DNA from: Scolanthus callimorphus
Taxonomy: Eukaryota > Cnidaria > Anthozoa > Actiniaria > Edwardsiidae
Length of the DNA: 64,000 nucleotides
Assembly: GCA_033964015.1 (NCBI GenBank)
Contig: CM066923.1
Coordinates: 26,846,549-26,910,548 of the forward strand
Direction of reading: 5' to 3'
In this document: one piece after another, positions 10,956 through 23,569 of the stretch
How positions within the stretch are numbered: position 1 is the first letter of the stretch
Layout of the letters: each line of letters opens with the position of its first letter
Program-made: the position numbers and the translations under genes
The notes under the pieces: generated by a model
What the model saw: the letters and a program-made list of their open reading frames with translations, nothing else
The model's database searches: none
Told to the model about the DNA's origin: nothing

Positions 10956-13503
10956 AGTCCCACAAGGCCCTGAAGGCTCCAGTTGTAAATGATGCTCCAG
11001 ATGTCAAAACTGGTAGGTGTGTCAACTTGCTACACTCAGTTCTGAGGCTTCCAGCTCCTACCTGCTCACCAGGCAGTATCTCCTCGACTCCCAAAGGCTA
11101 CAGCTCTAGTGCAACAGGGTGAGGCTGTTCACATCCACCAGGTGTCTTGTATGGTTGATGTTGTCATGATGGTAGGTGCAAATGCATGCAGTACATGACT
11201 GATCACATTCAGATTAAGGTAGTATGCCAGAGCAAATCAAACATATTTAGCGTCGGTGGGTTATTATTCAAAATACTTTTGGAACATGTAAGGCATCCTA
11301 ATATGATCTAAGTCCTTGGCGGGCTCGGACGAGAAGCTCTGCTACTAAAACAAGTAAATAACGGATGGTAATGCACACTTTTTAGGTGATAAAAATAACC
11401 AATAAACTGCAAGATTAAGTTTTGGGATTCCTCAGTTAAATTCTGAATTAAAAAAAAAGAATTTTGTTGACAGGTATTTATATGATATGAATAAATGATA
11501 CCATCATCATTAATTATTGATAAAATGATTTTACTTTTTCTTAGAGGGTGTGAAACAAATGGTTCTAGAGCATAGCCATAAAATTATTTTATCATGTTCT
11601 GACTTGAGTCATGATAACCATTTGCAAGTGCTTGTTTTCATAAAATCATATTGATAACATATTTTTACACAGATCTGGTCAAAATAATTTTTCAGAGTTA
11701 TTTGAGAATTTCCTAATGCCACCCTCACAGACTTGTTTTTTTAGATTTGCCTCTTGAGTCTTCTGTTAAAAAGTGATGTTATTTATCATTAGACTGGACA
11801 CTCCACATAAACATTCCAGGGCTAAAAGACCACTAGAATAACATGAAATATTTTTAGCTGAGACTGCCTGGCCTGACCAGAATGTTGTGATTACAGAAAA
11901 TAATTTGTTTGTTGTACTGGCAGAAACTCAAAATATTACCGCTAGTTTAACATACACCGTAACATGCTTTCTTAACTTAAGTGTCATGCCAGTCAACTTC
12001 AATTCAATTTCCAGATTGAAATTTCCATTCCATATAACTCAAACACCTGTGAGCAATATGTTATCATTAATAGTATACATGTAAACAACAGATAATTAAT
12101 AGATAAACAAAAAATAACAAATAAATAGATAAATAAAAATAACAAATAAATAGAAAAATAAAATAACAAATTGTATAACAAACTTTAGTGTCTTTGAAGA
12201 ATTCTTCAAATTAGGTACCGTATGATTAATTTCTACAGAAAACACATCCAGCGATAATAACCTATTCAGTGGCAATTTGTTAAACTCTCTGTATACTAAT
12301 CACATAGAATAACTCCTTACCACTGTATGCATTGCTACGTGACCTCAAATTCACTGTTGCAATTGGCAATTTTCAGCAAAGGAATTGTAATGTCAATTTT
12401 CTTGAGCCAGAAATTTAAAAATTCTAAGCCAGAAAGCCAAAGGATAGCTTACAACAATTTTAGTTGATTTTGCAATCAATGTTGACTCACTGAAGTAGCC
12501 GAATCCAACGTTTTGGTTTTGATTGACAGCTTTGACTGGTCACGTAGCAATGCATACAGTGGTAACATAAACATTGTTAATGCCAATTGCATGATTCCAT
12601 GAGATAATAATATTTGGACATTGGAATTATTCAAGAGTGTAAGGAGGGCCACTCTCTGCAAATTTCGTAATAGGCAAAAATGATTTGTCCCATCAATATT
12701 CAAAATTTTGCATTTAGTACATTACAGAGGGGAAGGAGTTACATTGTACCTCAATCCCTTCTGTCATTAATAGGTTGGTATTATTTAATATTTTCTGGAA
12801 TCATACATTTGTAATAAATTTTTGATTCGTTTGACTTCACTTTGCTTTAATGATACAGTTCTGCTTTATTATTTCTAAACTGGAGATGAACCCATAATGA
12901 CTGTTTGCAGCTATAAAAACATCAGCTTTAAAATCTTACTTTCTGTCCAAAAACTGCCAGTCACTTTCAAAATATTGTCTACATTGTAGTTTTGCAGATA
13001 TTGTTCTTCTAAAATATGTAAATAAACTTCTCTTGTTAAATTGTCTGTTACATTAGTGAACAGTATTTTAAAGATAATACAAAATAAAAAAAATGCTTGC
13101 AGTGTGCAGATTGGTTTTCACGAAAGCAGAGTCATAAACATTCCAGCCCTAATTGTGGGGGAAGTTAGGATGTCTGTTTCAAAAGTTGGATAATCCCACA
13201 GGGGGAGAGATATATATGGATTGATTTGTTCTCTGGCATGCTCCCTTAATAACAGAATGTTATCAGACGGTCTAATTAACATGTACTGCATGTATTTGTA
13301 TCTACCATCATGACAACATCAATCATGTGAGACACCTGGTGGATGTGAACAGCATCACCCTGTTGCACTAGAGCTGTGGCCTTTGAGAGCGGAGGAGGTA
13401 CTGTCTGATGAGCAGTTTGGAGCTTGGAGTCTCAGTACTGACTGTAGTGAGATGACACCACTAGTGCTGACAGGGGCATCAACAGCTGGGGCCTTGTGGG
13501 ACT
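10956..13503. mobile_element. 2.5-kb element with ~225-250-bp terminal inverted repeats
   Basis: The left arm (10956-about 11204, starting agtcccacaaggcc) and right arm (about 13280-13503, ending ggccttgtgggact) are imperfect reverse complements. The middle is AT-rich and non-coding. It holds a smaller inverted pair (about 12317-12345 with 12537-12566) around gcattgctacgtgacc. No transposase is visible, so this is a non-autonomous element or an old foldback. Confidence 0.7.
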
Positions 13504-13655
13504 TTTTTTTCAGTTCAGGAAGGGTACTTACATACCATGTAAATTTGGAATAAATATGAATCACACTCTCATTGTCATTTCTTTATTTACAAAGTATATA
13601 CAGATCCAGAAACCAATTATATATCACAGAGAATATAAGAACAACCCACCCTTAA

Positions 13656-14800
13656 GGAGGCTCATAGCAGTTTTTCATGTCCATCTGTATCATGTGGAAA
13701 TGCACAGAATGGAAAGCCATTTTACAAGTAAACATGCTATGGATTGTTCTTTGTGTCGACATATGTTTTGTTTACATTGATGCTTCCATGGCAATGTAAT
13801 GGCGACCCGTAATGGCAAAATTCACCCAGACAAAGAGATGTTTTGGCAAACCCCTCTTAATGCCAAAGAAGTTAGGCTATAAGTATCACTTGGACAATTA
13901 GAATTTACTATTAGCCTTTTTTCTTGATTGTCAAAATATGTATGCCTAAAAGCTCATAGTGATTTATTTTTTAGTTCTGCATAAAGACTGAGGAATACTG
14001 AGAGCTATACTGCTTATTCTGATCACAATCTTTTTTTTTTATCACACAAAACTCAAACAACTACTCCTGTGTTTAAATTCCTAGTTTAAAAAATCCCAGA
14101 TAATGTTTTGTCTAAAATAATTATCCCCAAAGAGAGTTCAATCGTTTCATACCTTGTTGATGTATTTTTAGAACCATGATTCTTTTGCATGGCATTAAGA
14201 TGTTTTTTTCATGACTTTTTATAAGAACACCAACATGGTAAGAAATGATTGAACTCTCTTTGGGGAGATTTAGACAACAATTTATTAGGAATTAAAATAC
14301 AGGTCTAGTTGCTTGAGTTTGGCATAAGCAAAAAAGACTCTCAAAAGTTTTCAGATTAATAGGGATCAGAATAAACAGCTGACTCTGAAGCAGAACTAAA
14401 AAATAAATCACTATGAGCTTTTAGGTATAGTTTGAGAATCAAGAAAGTAGGCTAATTGAAATTTTTTTTTGTGATGAAAAAAATACCCATGTTATTATTT
14501 CGAAAACATGTGACACTTTTTCTTCCAACTTTGTCCAAGTAACATGCTTATAGCCTAACATCTTTGGCATTGAGAGGGGTTTGCCGAGATTTCTCTTTGT
14601 CTGGGTGAATTCTGCCATTACGGGTCGCCATCACGTTGCCATGGAGGCATCAATGTAAACAAAACATATATATGTCAACAACAAGAACAATCCATAGCAT
14701 GTTTACTTGTAAAGTGGCTTTCCCTTCTGTGCATTTCCGCATGAGATACAGACCATTGAAGTTCAAGGGGTGAGGACATGAAGAACTGCTATGAGCCTCC
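13656..14800. mobile_element. Foldback transposon of 1145 bp flanked by TTAA
   Basis: Almost the whole element is a hairpin. The left end ggaggctcatagcagtt and right end aactgctatgagcctcc are exact reverse complements. Long arms continue with about 80-90% match to a centre near 14.2 kb, where cccaaagagagttcaat pairs with attgaactctctttggg. TTAA lies at 13652-13655 and 14801-14804, a target site typical of piggyBac-superfamily insertions. No transposase. Confidence 0.85.
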
Positions 14801-14804
14801 TTAA

Positions 14805-15348
14805 CAAAATAAAATTAGCAATAATTCACTTCATCTTGCTGGTTAGCCCACAGGGGCATGGAGATACTGTATAAAATGGTCTCTTTTTTGAAGAGAATGT
14901 TCCAGCACTTGAAATCAAACCAAAAAGTACTTGCTCCTTGTTTATCTGGTGATTGACTTATCTTCTCTCCATGGGTTCAAGAGCACTTTTAGTGCATGAA
15001 ATCCAATGATTGTAGTCCCAAATCATGGTGAGTTAGTTCCGCTAGAAGAGATAACTTCATTGGATTTCACACTTGAAAATGACTCTTAAACTTCAAACAA
15101 CAGACAACAGACAAGAGCATTATAGACAGCTGAACAGTAAAGTGCTTGTTATTTCACTACAAACCTATAAATAGATGTTTAGATTACCTAGCCAGGTAAA
15201 TCAATTGAGAGCAAACAAACTTTTCAGCTGACTTGTTTACACGAAAACAATTTGACCAAGTGTTTCTATCAGCAGGTCAAAGGAATGCTGGAACATTTTC
15301 ATTTTATACAGTATCCCCATACTCCTGTGAGGCCTCTGGCTATCATAT
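14805..15348. other. Intergenic, no gene seen
   Basis: No supported open frame; no repeat structure noticed. Confidence 0.5.
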
Positions 15349-15500
15349 AGCCTGCATAGCAGAGTATTCCTGTGGAATTCCAGACCAAAGAAACCCAAAG
15401 AATGACGTGATAAGGGCTACAAGTTCAAGTAGATGATCAAGTTTTTGGCTGTGTTTTTTCCACTCTCCAAACAACATAGGAATGCTTGCTATGCAGGCTA
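15349..15500. repeat. Short inverted repeat, possible MITE
   Basis: agcctgcatagcagagtatt at the left pairs with an imperfect copy at about 15474-15500. Arms are about 26 bp with a 100-bp spacer. Confidence 0.55.
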
Positions 15501-16271
15501 ATTGCACAGTGGCAATAAAATGCATCAAAATAAGCCTGGTTGTTATAACCTGTAGCTTTTGCCATCACCAACTTATTATTGGTGTAAGTACTAATCACTT
15601 ATAAAACAAAATTGATAAAAGGCTGCATATAATGACCAAAAAGTTGTTGTCTCAACTTTCTTTCAAATTTCAGTTTCAGTTTGAAAGGTGAAAAAATATA
15701 TTATTAATTAAAGCACTAAAAATAATATAGGCTGTATCATATGCAACAAGGGTTCTCCTTCAGACTCTTTTCGTGCTGCATATGGCCTAAAAGATTCTTC
15801 AATTTTATCCAAGGATAATAAAACCTCTTTGATTTTATCAGTACTGCCTACAAAAGAAACTCTCTTAATGCAACAAAGCTGATTTGGATGCATTTTCTGC
15901 CTGTCATGTAGCACTTGCTGAAAGCAACTCACACAAGGGCAGTGTGTCGCATGGACAGAAACATTTAACAGGATGTAACCTACTTTAACCTAAATCTTGC
16001 CATCCCAAGGAGGGGGAATGAACCGATCATGGTCTGTACTCCAACTCCAAAGTAATCAATCCAAACTGAAATAGAAAAAGGTGTGGTTCTAGAAAATATA
16101 TACCCCCCTCTCCCAAGGAAGGGATTGGAAATTCCAGAGTGGTGGGGGTCAAGTTACCTGATTTTTTCCATTCCAGAGGGGGTGGGGGTCACTTTTCAAT
16201 ACCCTTCAGTGGGGAAAGGGGAATCAAACCTTGACAAATGGTATGCACCCCAGAAATCATCTCTCTAAATC

Positions 16272-16497
16272 AAGGGCCGGCAATTTCACTGCGATTTCAC
16301 CGGCAGGCGTTTTGAACATGTTCAAATTTCACTGTGATGTGTGTGCGATTTCTTCAGATCGCCAACGAACTGGCAAATATTGCAGGGCCAAATTGGCACC
16401 CGTTCACACCACTGCCATATGACCATATGACGTTGACGATCGCTGCAAAAATCGCACCTCAAATCGCAGCTGAAATCGCGCCATGTGAATGGCCCTT
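16272..16497. mobile_element. MITE with aagggcc ends
   Basis: The left end aagggccggcaatttcactg pairs imperfectly with the right end, which finishes gtgaatggccctt. Internal gcgatt/aatcgc motifs pair as well. Non-coding. Confidence 0.68.
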
Positions 16498-16644
16498 AAG
16501 ATTACCTAGTGTGTTAGTCACATGGAATCCCATTTTGATTTGGCACCAAACTTGAATTCCTTGAATAGTGGTTTCTATGGCAGCTTGTAGGGTGAGCTTT
16601 TGTTCTGAAAAAAGAAGCAAAGAGGGTTTTCTATGACAAAGCAA

Positions 16645-16780
16645 GAGGGTTGTCCAATACACTGACAAATTTATGCAAGGCATTGTCTAAAACAATAGAG
16701 TGCAATGGAGTGTATTATAGAACGGGGCAATACAATGGAGGAGAACAATACCAGCATAAATTTGTCAAAGTATTGGACTA
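16645..16780. repeat. Small inverted repeat, possible MITE
   Basis: ttgtccaatacactgacaaa (from 16645) pairs with the region ending gtattggacta near 16780. Arms are about 27 bp. Confidence 0.6.
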
Positions 16781-18213
16781 GTATGCAAAGAAATGCAAAA
16801 TAGTGTCTAGTCAAATCAATGTGTGATCTGTAGACAACCTAAAAACAAATAAGGGTGCAACTTTTTAGCATTCATTCACATTAATTTGGCACTTGGAGGT
16901 TCAGTGCCCAAAAAAAGTCCCTGCAGTTACAGTACTTCAGGGTTGGTTCACATTTGTATCCACTCTTTGTTCACTTCACTTCTTAGGGCTGGTTTACATG
17001 AGCACAATCGCAGACACAATCCTTAGTGCAAGGATATCAAACACATACATTTCCCTTGGTTTGCACTATAACACAAGTGCATACCCAAAAACAGATGCAA
17101 GCACAAGAAAATTGAGATGTTGCATTTGTCTTGTGCTTTTGCTTGCATCACTGTTGTTTACACTTGCCTTGTGCTCTGTGCTTGTGTTTCATGTGTTAAA
17201 CAAGGCCAAGTCAAATGCAGAGCAGTATTTTGGTTGATAATATTTTAAGTGAGATGATGAATTTCCCGTCTGAGAAGAGTTTCTCGTCAGAAAAATTTCC
17301 TGTCTTGTGTGAATTCTAGTCGGAAACTAGTCTGCTTATTATCACCAAACTTTCTCTTTCCAAAAAGTTTTTTCACATTCACAGGGAACCACGTTCAAGA
17401 TGAGAAATGGAAGGAAAACTTGGCCGACTGAGTACGTCTTCAAAATACTGACCAAGACCAAAGGTCTCCCCTAGTGTTGCTCGTGAGTCCACCATTTTGC
17501 AGGGACTTCAATGCAAGTAATGCCATTCATGTGGCCGTTGTCACACAATATAGTGGATTTCAGATTAACATTGTGCGTAATGCTTTTACTCCTATACATT
17601 TTGTTGACTTTGCAGTCATTTTATGTGAAATCGGCTCTAAGTTTTGTTTTGTCCTGAGCGGAGTAGTGACTAGCAATCAAAACTTCTTTTATTTCATCAT
17701 GATTCGTTCTAATAAACAAAGGGAGCTTTGTGACGCAACTCGTGAACAATACACAGGTTCTTACACCGGGGTAGAGCCAAAATGTCCGATCAATGATCAA
17801 TTCAACTCTTCAACTCAATTTGCTAGTCTTGCTCGACGCTCAATTTTGGCGTATTTTAATTCTGGTGTACTAACAATTAAGAGAATTGTAACTTACTTGT
17901 TAAGTTCTAGTCGTCTTGTGCTCTTAAAGCAACGCGTTTTCTGTTTTGCTCGAGAAGAAAGTCGAGCGAGTGGAAGGTTGAATCGGTCGTGGAAGGCGCC
18001 ATTTTCACTATACCACAGGCTTCCCATACAAAGTATTTGACTGTTGCTGTCTGTGATTAACTCGTGGATATGCGAAGAGTGGAATGGGAACTAGTGAATA
18101 TTAGGTGGTGGTACTACCTACCCCCATAAGTATCCAGTGTGTTTTTTCTCGAAACACAAATAAAGGATACCCAATTTATTGCAGAAATGTGTTGTTCTCT
18201 TACAGCTGAAATC
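16781..18213. other. Intergenic with unassigned open frames
   Basis: Two open frames (114 codons at 16893-17237 and 188 codons at 17474-18040, both +) have no recognisable domain or splice-consistent neighbours. The first overlaps a region rich in complementary gcaagcacaag/cttgtgct motifs. I treat both as chance frames. Confidence 0.4.
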
Positions 18214-19510
18214 GTTGCATCGCGACCACCCTCTTTCAAAAAGTCCCACTTTGCAATGCACTTCCGTTCCGTCAATCAAACGTTGCTAGGTAACCGCCAA
18301 AATGAACCCTCGTTTTTCATCGCCTACGATGAAAAAACTCTGCGAAGGGGGATCTTGCGGACCGCTGTATTTTGGTAGTCAATATACACATTTGAAAAGG
18401 TAGATTTTGGGATTGATGTTCCAAAGCTGTATAAGCGGGACACGAATAAACTCAGTCGTGACTCGGGTTCATTGACAGCACAAAACTACAAGCTTCGATC
18501 CGAGACTTCCGAGACTTCGATGGAAAGCATTACATACGAATTACAGTTAGACATGCCACAAGTCGACCTCTTCAAATGGTCACTAATAACGAGCGAAGCA
18601 AGCCGAAATGAGTCGCAATGCGACGAGAAGCGAGCGAAGAGAAATTACTATTATAACCGCGCGTGACCGTAGCAGTGATAGCAGTAGAATCTTCTTGATC
18701 GCTCCACGCACTCGCCTCGTCAAGTTGCGACTCTTTTCGACTCGGAATCCCGGGGGGGGGGGGGGGACTCCCATATTTTTGGGGCGGGGGTGCTCGTCGG
18801 GAACTTTCGATGTTACCCCTAAAAGGTACTAAACATGGCGTCGCTTGTTGATTTTGACCCCTAAAAGGTACCAACAAGTCGTAGTTTCCCTCGTAATTTT
18901 CTCTCGTATTTTTTACGAGGGAAAATACGTCTGAATTCAGGCTACCAACAAATGTAATTTGCTTGATTTGCTAGAACGGACCTCTAAGAGGTACCTATCT
19001 GGAAAAAATTACACGCTTTCATATTTTACCCCCTAAAAGGTACCAGAGGCCTGATTTTAAACCCTAAAAGGTTCGACGAGCACCCCCGCCCAAAAAATAT
19101 GGGAGTCTCCCCCCCCCCCCCCTCGGGCTCGGAATTAGCGACCTTCGAAGTCCAAGAAGTAATTATTTTCAATGTTGCAAGTCTAACTGCAATGCTTTTC
19201 ATCAAAGTCTCGGATCGAAGCTCGTACTGTAGTTTTGTGCTGTCAAGGAACCGGTTTAGTTTGTGTCAAGTCACGACTGAGTTTATTCGTGTCCCGCTTC
19301 ATAATACAGCTTTGGTACATCAATCCCGAAATTGTCTACCCTTTCAAACATGTATATTGACTGCCAAAATACAGCTTGCCAATTTATTATGGATTTTCGG
19401 TCTGCAAGATTCCCTTTCGCAGAGTTTCTTCGTCGTAGGCGATGGAAGTCGAGGGAACATTAGGAGGAAATTACCTAGCAACCGTTTGATGGACGGAACG
19501 GAAAATTGAG
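18214..19510. mobile_element. Long foldback element interrupted by a G-run MITE
   Basis: Sequence from about 18214 to 18560 reappears as reverse complement at about 19170-19510. For example ttgctaggtaa near 18283 pairs with ttacctagcaa near 19470, and gcgggacacgaataaactca pairs on the other side. The spacer holds the element at 18752-19122, so a younger insertion sits inside an older palindrome. Confidence 0.78.
18752..19122. mobile_element. MITE with poly-G/poly-C ends, copy A
   Basis: It begins with a 15-base G run followed by actcccatatttttggggcg and a gtgctcgtcg block, and ends with the reverse complement and a 14-base C run. The inside has many copies of ccctaaaaggtacc. Non-coding. Confidence 0.82.
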
Positions 19511-19799
19511 AGAGGTGGTGGGTCTCGGGTACCCAACCCCTTAAACTGAATACTTATAAAGTACCGTTGTTTTGACCTCTTCCCTTACGGGCTAAAATTC
19601 GAAAATTTATTCAAGATAGGTACCTACTGTTAGAGGTCCGTTCTAGCAAATCAAGCAAATCGAACTTGTTGGTAGCCTGAATTTTGGACGTATTTCCCCT
19701 TGTAAAAATACGAGAAAAACTGTTGGTACTTTTTTAAGGGGTCAAAATCAACTAAGCGACGCCATGTTTGGTACCTTTTAGGGGTAAAATCGAACGCCC

Positions 19800-20162
19800 G
19801 GGGAGGGGGGGGGATCCAATATTTTTTGGGCGGGGGTGCTCGTCGTACCTTTTAGGGTTTAAAATCACGGCCTCTGGTACCTTTTAGGGGTAAACTTCGA
19901 AAACTTGCAATTTTTTCTAGATAGGTACCTGTTAGAGGTCCGTCCTAGCAAATCAAGCAAATCACACTGTTGGTAGCCTGAATTTCAGATGTATTTTCCC
20001 TCGTAAAAAACACGAGAGAAACATACGAGGGAAAATACGTCTTGTTTGTACCTTTTAGGGGTCAAAATCAACTAAGCGACGCCATTTTAGGTACCTTTTA
20101 GGGGTAAAATCAAAAGTTCCCGACGAGCACCCCCGCCCCAAAACTTCTGTGGATCCCTTACA
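19800..20162. mobile_element. MITE with G-rich ends, copy B of the same family
   Basis: The left end has a G run and gggcgggggtgctcgtcg; the right end cgacgagcacccccgcccc is its reverse complement. It shares the internal ccttttaggggt motif with copy A, 0.7 kb away. A further stretch of the same motif at about 19620-19790 suggests a third, partial copy. Confidence 0.8.
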
Positions 20163-20990
20163 TGGGCCGACAAGCGGAACGGGGCGAAGCTGGGGTGACG
20201 AAACATCTGTGTTGGCTTAGGCAGCATTACCGCTTACTGCATGACAGCTTGTTGATAATTTATTTTAAGTTAAACTTAGTGTAATGAAAACAATGCATAC
20301 AATCATTGTTATTTAGCTGTTAATAAAAAAATATGGAGCAATAAAAGAGGACCATACTTCCAGACATTTAAGCTGAAGCGTCGTATGGCGACCGTGGGTA
20401 CGGTTCTTACGCCCACGCCAGAGATTTCACCCCTGACAGTCGCTATCCTGGTGTTGAATTGCTCATTAGCGGCCCATACCTAAGGGTGAGGGAACGCCCG
20501 GCCACCAGACCATAGATAGACGCCCCTTGTACGAGTAGTGAACAATTAACGAGATATTTACATTTCTCAACATATATATACACCGAGTTCTGATTAAGGG
20601 CATCCATGTGGGATATGTCATCTTGGACCTTAGAATTCTTGCATGTACTTGTAACCCGATGGCTCAATCACCTCGTCATTTGGCAACGGCTGAGTATCAT
20701 TTACCGTTTGGGCTTGTGATGCAGTACAGGAAAGGCGACCGTTATAGTTATTACTCATTGACGCATGCGCAAGTTAATTTCAGCTCTTGTCAAGCTCTCA
20801 CACCCACTAGTGAACTGCATGTTTTCGCGAAAGCGTAAAGAGGTTTCACAAGAAAAAAAATCGCACACACTATTTTGCTGTCATAAAAAAAAGCATCTAG
20901 TAAAAACTGTGATTTCTGAACCAGTTTCACACACGGCAAACCTGTAAACCAGTAGTAGTTTATATAATTACATGTATACTGAGTGTTTTG
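20163..20990. other. Intergenic, no gene seen
   Basis: Only short open frames; nothing recognisable. Confidence 0.45.
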
Positions 20991-20997
20991 TCCGTGT

Positions 20998-21036
20998 ATA
21001 AATAAAGTCTGTCTGTCTGTCTGTCATAAGCGCATG
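20998..21036. repeat. (CTGT)n microsatellite after a polyadenylation-like aataaa
   Basis: gtataaataaagtctgtctg and further ctgt units. Probably the tail of an old retroelement. Confidence 0.6.
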
Positions 21037-21240
21037 CGCCAAGGTTCGGTACGGGCTCGGCTATCACGTGACACTTTAAAAGGTTTATCCAGCTATATAA
21101 CATAGCGGCAAACCTTCAACAAAGAGAGAGAGTACTTGTTGACAAGACGATAGAATAGCTATCAATTTTTAACTAGTTTTAATGTTTTAATATTAGTTTT
21201 TTAAATCTTAAATTCAATTTTAATTCCTTAATCTTGTTAA

Positions 21241-21385
<145 letters not shown>

Positions 21386-21448
21386 AAACATTATTTGACC
21401 AACGCCCTTTTTAATATTTTTTTGAACTGGAAATTACTGACGATCATG

Positions 21449-21473
21449 CCCCCCCCCCCCCCCCCCCCCCCCC
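21449..21473. repeat. Poly-C run, 25 bases
   Basis: An uninterrupted C homopolymer; its length may be unreliable in sequencing. Confidence 0.95.
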
Positions 21474-21593
21474 AAGAGAATTGGCATAGATCGAAACAGT
21501 TGTACTTAGTAAAAAGTTCTACAGAAAAAATGATAAGAACGGTCATAAGTTGAGCTTGCCATTGTTGCAATAGACTTGACCCTAGGCCTCGCG

Positions 21594-23520
21594 GGGGAGG
21601 CTCTTGTCACAGCCACTGACGCATGCGCAAGATTTGATACAGAGCCGTTGAGAGAAACGCCTTTCTGCGCATGCCCCAACATTCAAATCAACCAATCAGC
21701 GAAGGCACTCAAATGGATGTCCCAAGAGCCTTCCCTGCGAGCAGACGCGACGAGCTGGGGAGCTCTGGGTACGAGAATGCCAAGGGTCGTCCTTTGGACT
21801 TTCAATTCCCGCAAAATGAAGATCTCAAAATGGTGGGACCATTTTAAAAACTCAACATCCTTGCCAACTCCTCTGAACTGCGGCGTGCGTATCGTTTACA
21901 CAGCAAATCATCTCCGTATACTCACAACGTGAATGAGATTTTTTTGGCGGTCTTCTATTCGTATCTATTAGACCAGTGCATTTGTTGTTCACACTCTGGT
22001 TTCGTCACCAGATACCCCAAACCTAACAACAACAACAAGCAACAATTATAGCATTTTGTACTTGTTCTTTTATTAGTATCGCCATCTTTCTTCTGCTATT
22101 AACAACATTACTCTGTTTTTTCTGCTTTTACTGCACAGCAATGAAAATCACTGTCGTTGCTATTTTGTCAATGTTTTATCAGAAGGAGGTCTTCTGTCGT
22201 ATGCTGATAAGTAAACGAATCCAAATTTTATTGCAATCAACAGTTCGTTGGAGAAAAAATATACAGTGACAGTACAACAATAAGAACTACAACACGTGAC
22301 ACGAAGAACAAAAACAGCAAAGGCGGATTAGTATTTTCACCGGGAACAATAACACGTGTGCCGTGGTGCGTCATTAGAATGTTATTGAAAACTAAGGACA
22401 CATTTCATATTGACCAAATGTTTAGAAGAACATAGAGTTCCCGGCTCGTCACCTCGCGTGGGAGGCTCTGGGGACTATCTCGTTCCCAGAGCCCGCATAT
22501 CTTTCAGGCCAGCGCCAAGATACGGAGCTCTGGAATAATCAAGTCGTGCGACGATTTTCATTGGCTCGTCATTCTTCTCCACTGCCCGTGCGCGCGATTT
22601 GAATGCGTAGGGAATATTAACCAATTTGGTTAAAAATAAGAAAACTTGTAAACAGCGGCGGTTCTGGATCCAAATGGATGCTAGTCTAGGACTACAGTAC
22701 TTAAAAATGAAGACAAAGACCAAACAGAAGCAGGATAAAAGCCTGATGTCTTGATGAAGGACAGAATAAAATGTCCGAAACGTTGGCTTTAATCCTAGCA
22801 TCCATTTTTAAAATGCGTAGGGAATCTAACGGAAAATATTTTTCACACAAACATCCCCTGGGCGAAAACATCTCTATCAAACGCTGCGCGCTTCAAAGTC
22901 TTTCCACTAAGCATCTCGTAAGATCAGTTTTCCAAAACTAGCGTTATAACACGACAAAATCATGCAACAAAAGTCTTGATTCTGAGGCGAATGTTCAGTA
23001 GTTGACAAAATTTGTCGCGCGCGCTGCTGACGATGATCACGCCACTTTCAATGTCAAGCAGAGCGCGCACTGTTTTGCAAAAACAAAACCTGCTCAAAAC
23101 TAAATGAAATATTTCAGTAATTTATGTTTTTAAAGCTCTTTTTAGCTGGTTTTATAACCACGACTGTAAAAAGTGAAAAATTCCTATAATATATTGAACT
23201 TTGCGACAAATCCACGATTTTTGTAACGGTCAAGGTCAAATGCATGCGCACTGAAGAGTACCCAGATTTTGAGTATAAAAAAAGTTGAATATTTCCAGAG
23301 ACCTGTATCTTGCCGCTACCTCAAAGATGCAGAGAGATTGAGAGATTGGTCTGGTGACAGCCATTGACGCATGCGCGAGATTTGATACAGAGCCGTGTTG
23401 AGAGAAACTGCGCATGCCTCCAACGATTAAAATCAGCCAATCAGCGAAGGCCCTCAAATGGATGTCCCCAGAGCCTCCCTTGTGAGCAGTCGGGCCTGGG
23501 AGCTCTGGGTACGAGAATGT
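21594..23520. repeat. Pair of direct ~180-bp dispersed repeats (21594-21780 and 23345-23520)
   Basis: Both copies share cactgacgcatgcgc/cattgacgcatgcgc, agatttgatacagagccg, a tcagcgaagg block and gggagctctgggtacgagaa. The second copy ends about 50 bp beyond the GPCR stop codon on its 3' side. A related aggctctggggac fragment occurs near 22470. Between them no gene is seen. Confidence 0.75.
22672..22807. repeat. Foldback repeat with GTCCGAAACGTTGGC core
   Basis: Arms aaatggatgctag (22672-22684) and ctagcatccattt (22795-22807). Inside, ttgatgaaggaca, an 8-nt loop, tgtcc and gaaacgttggc resemble a degenerate hammerhead-ribozyme core (domain ctGAtGA, helix II, GAAA). The same core sits in the foldback at 2465-2572. 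Confidence 0.6.
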
Positions 23521-23569
23521 TATAAGAAGGGCTTCACAACACTGCCCTAGTTTGATACGTCTTGTGGTT

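Noticed and set aside
17474..18040. 188-codon + strand frame as a hypothetical gene
   Set aside because: No recognisable domain, no splice-consistent partner, low-complexity composition similar to surrounding non-coding DNA; kept only as an unassigned frame.
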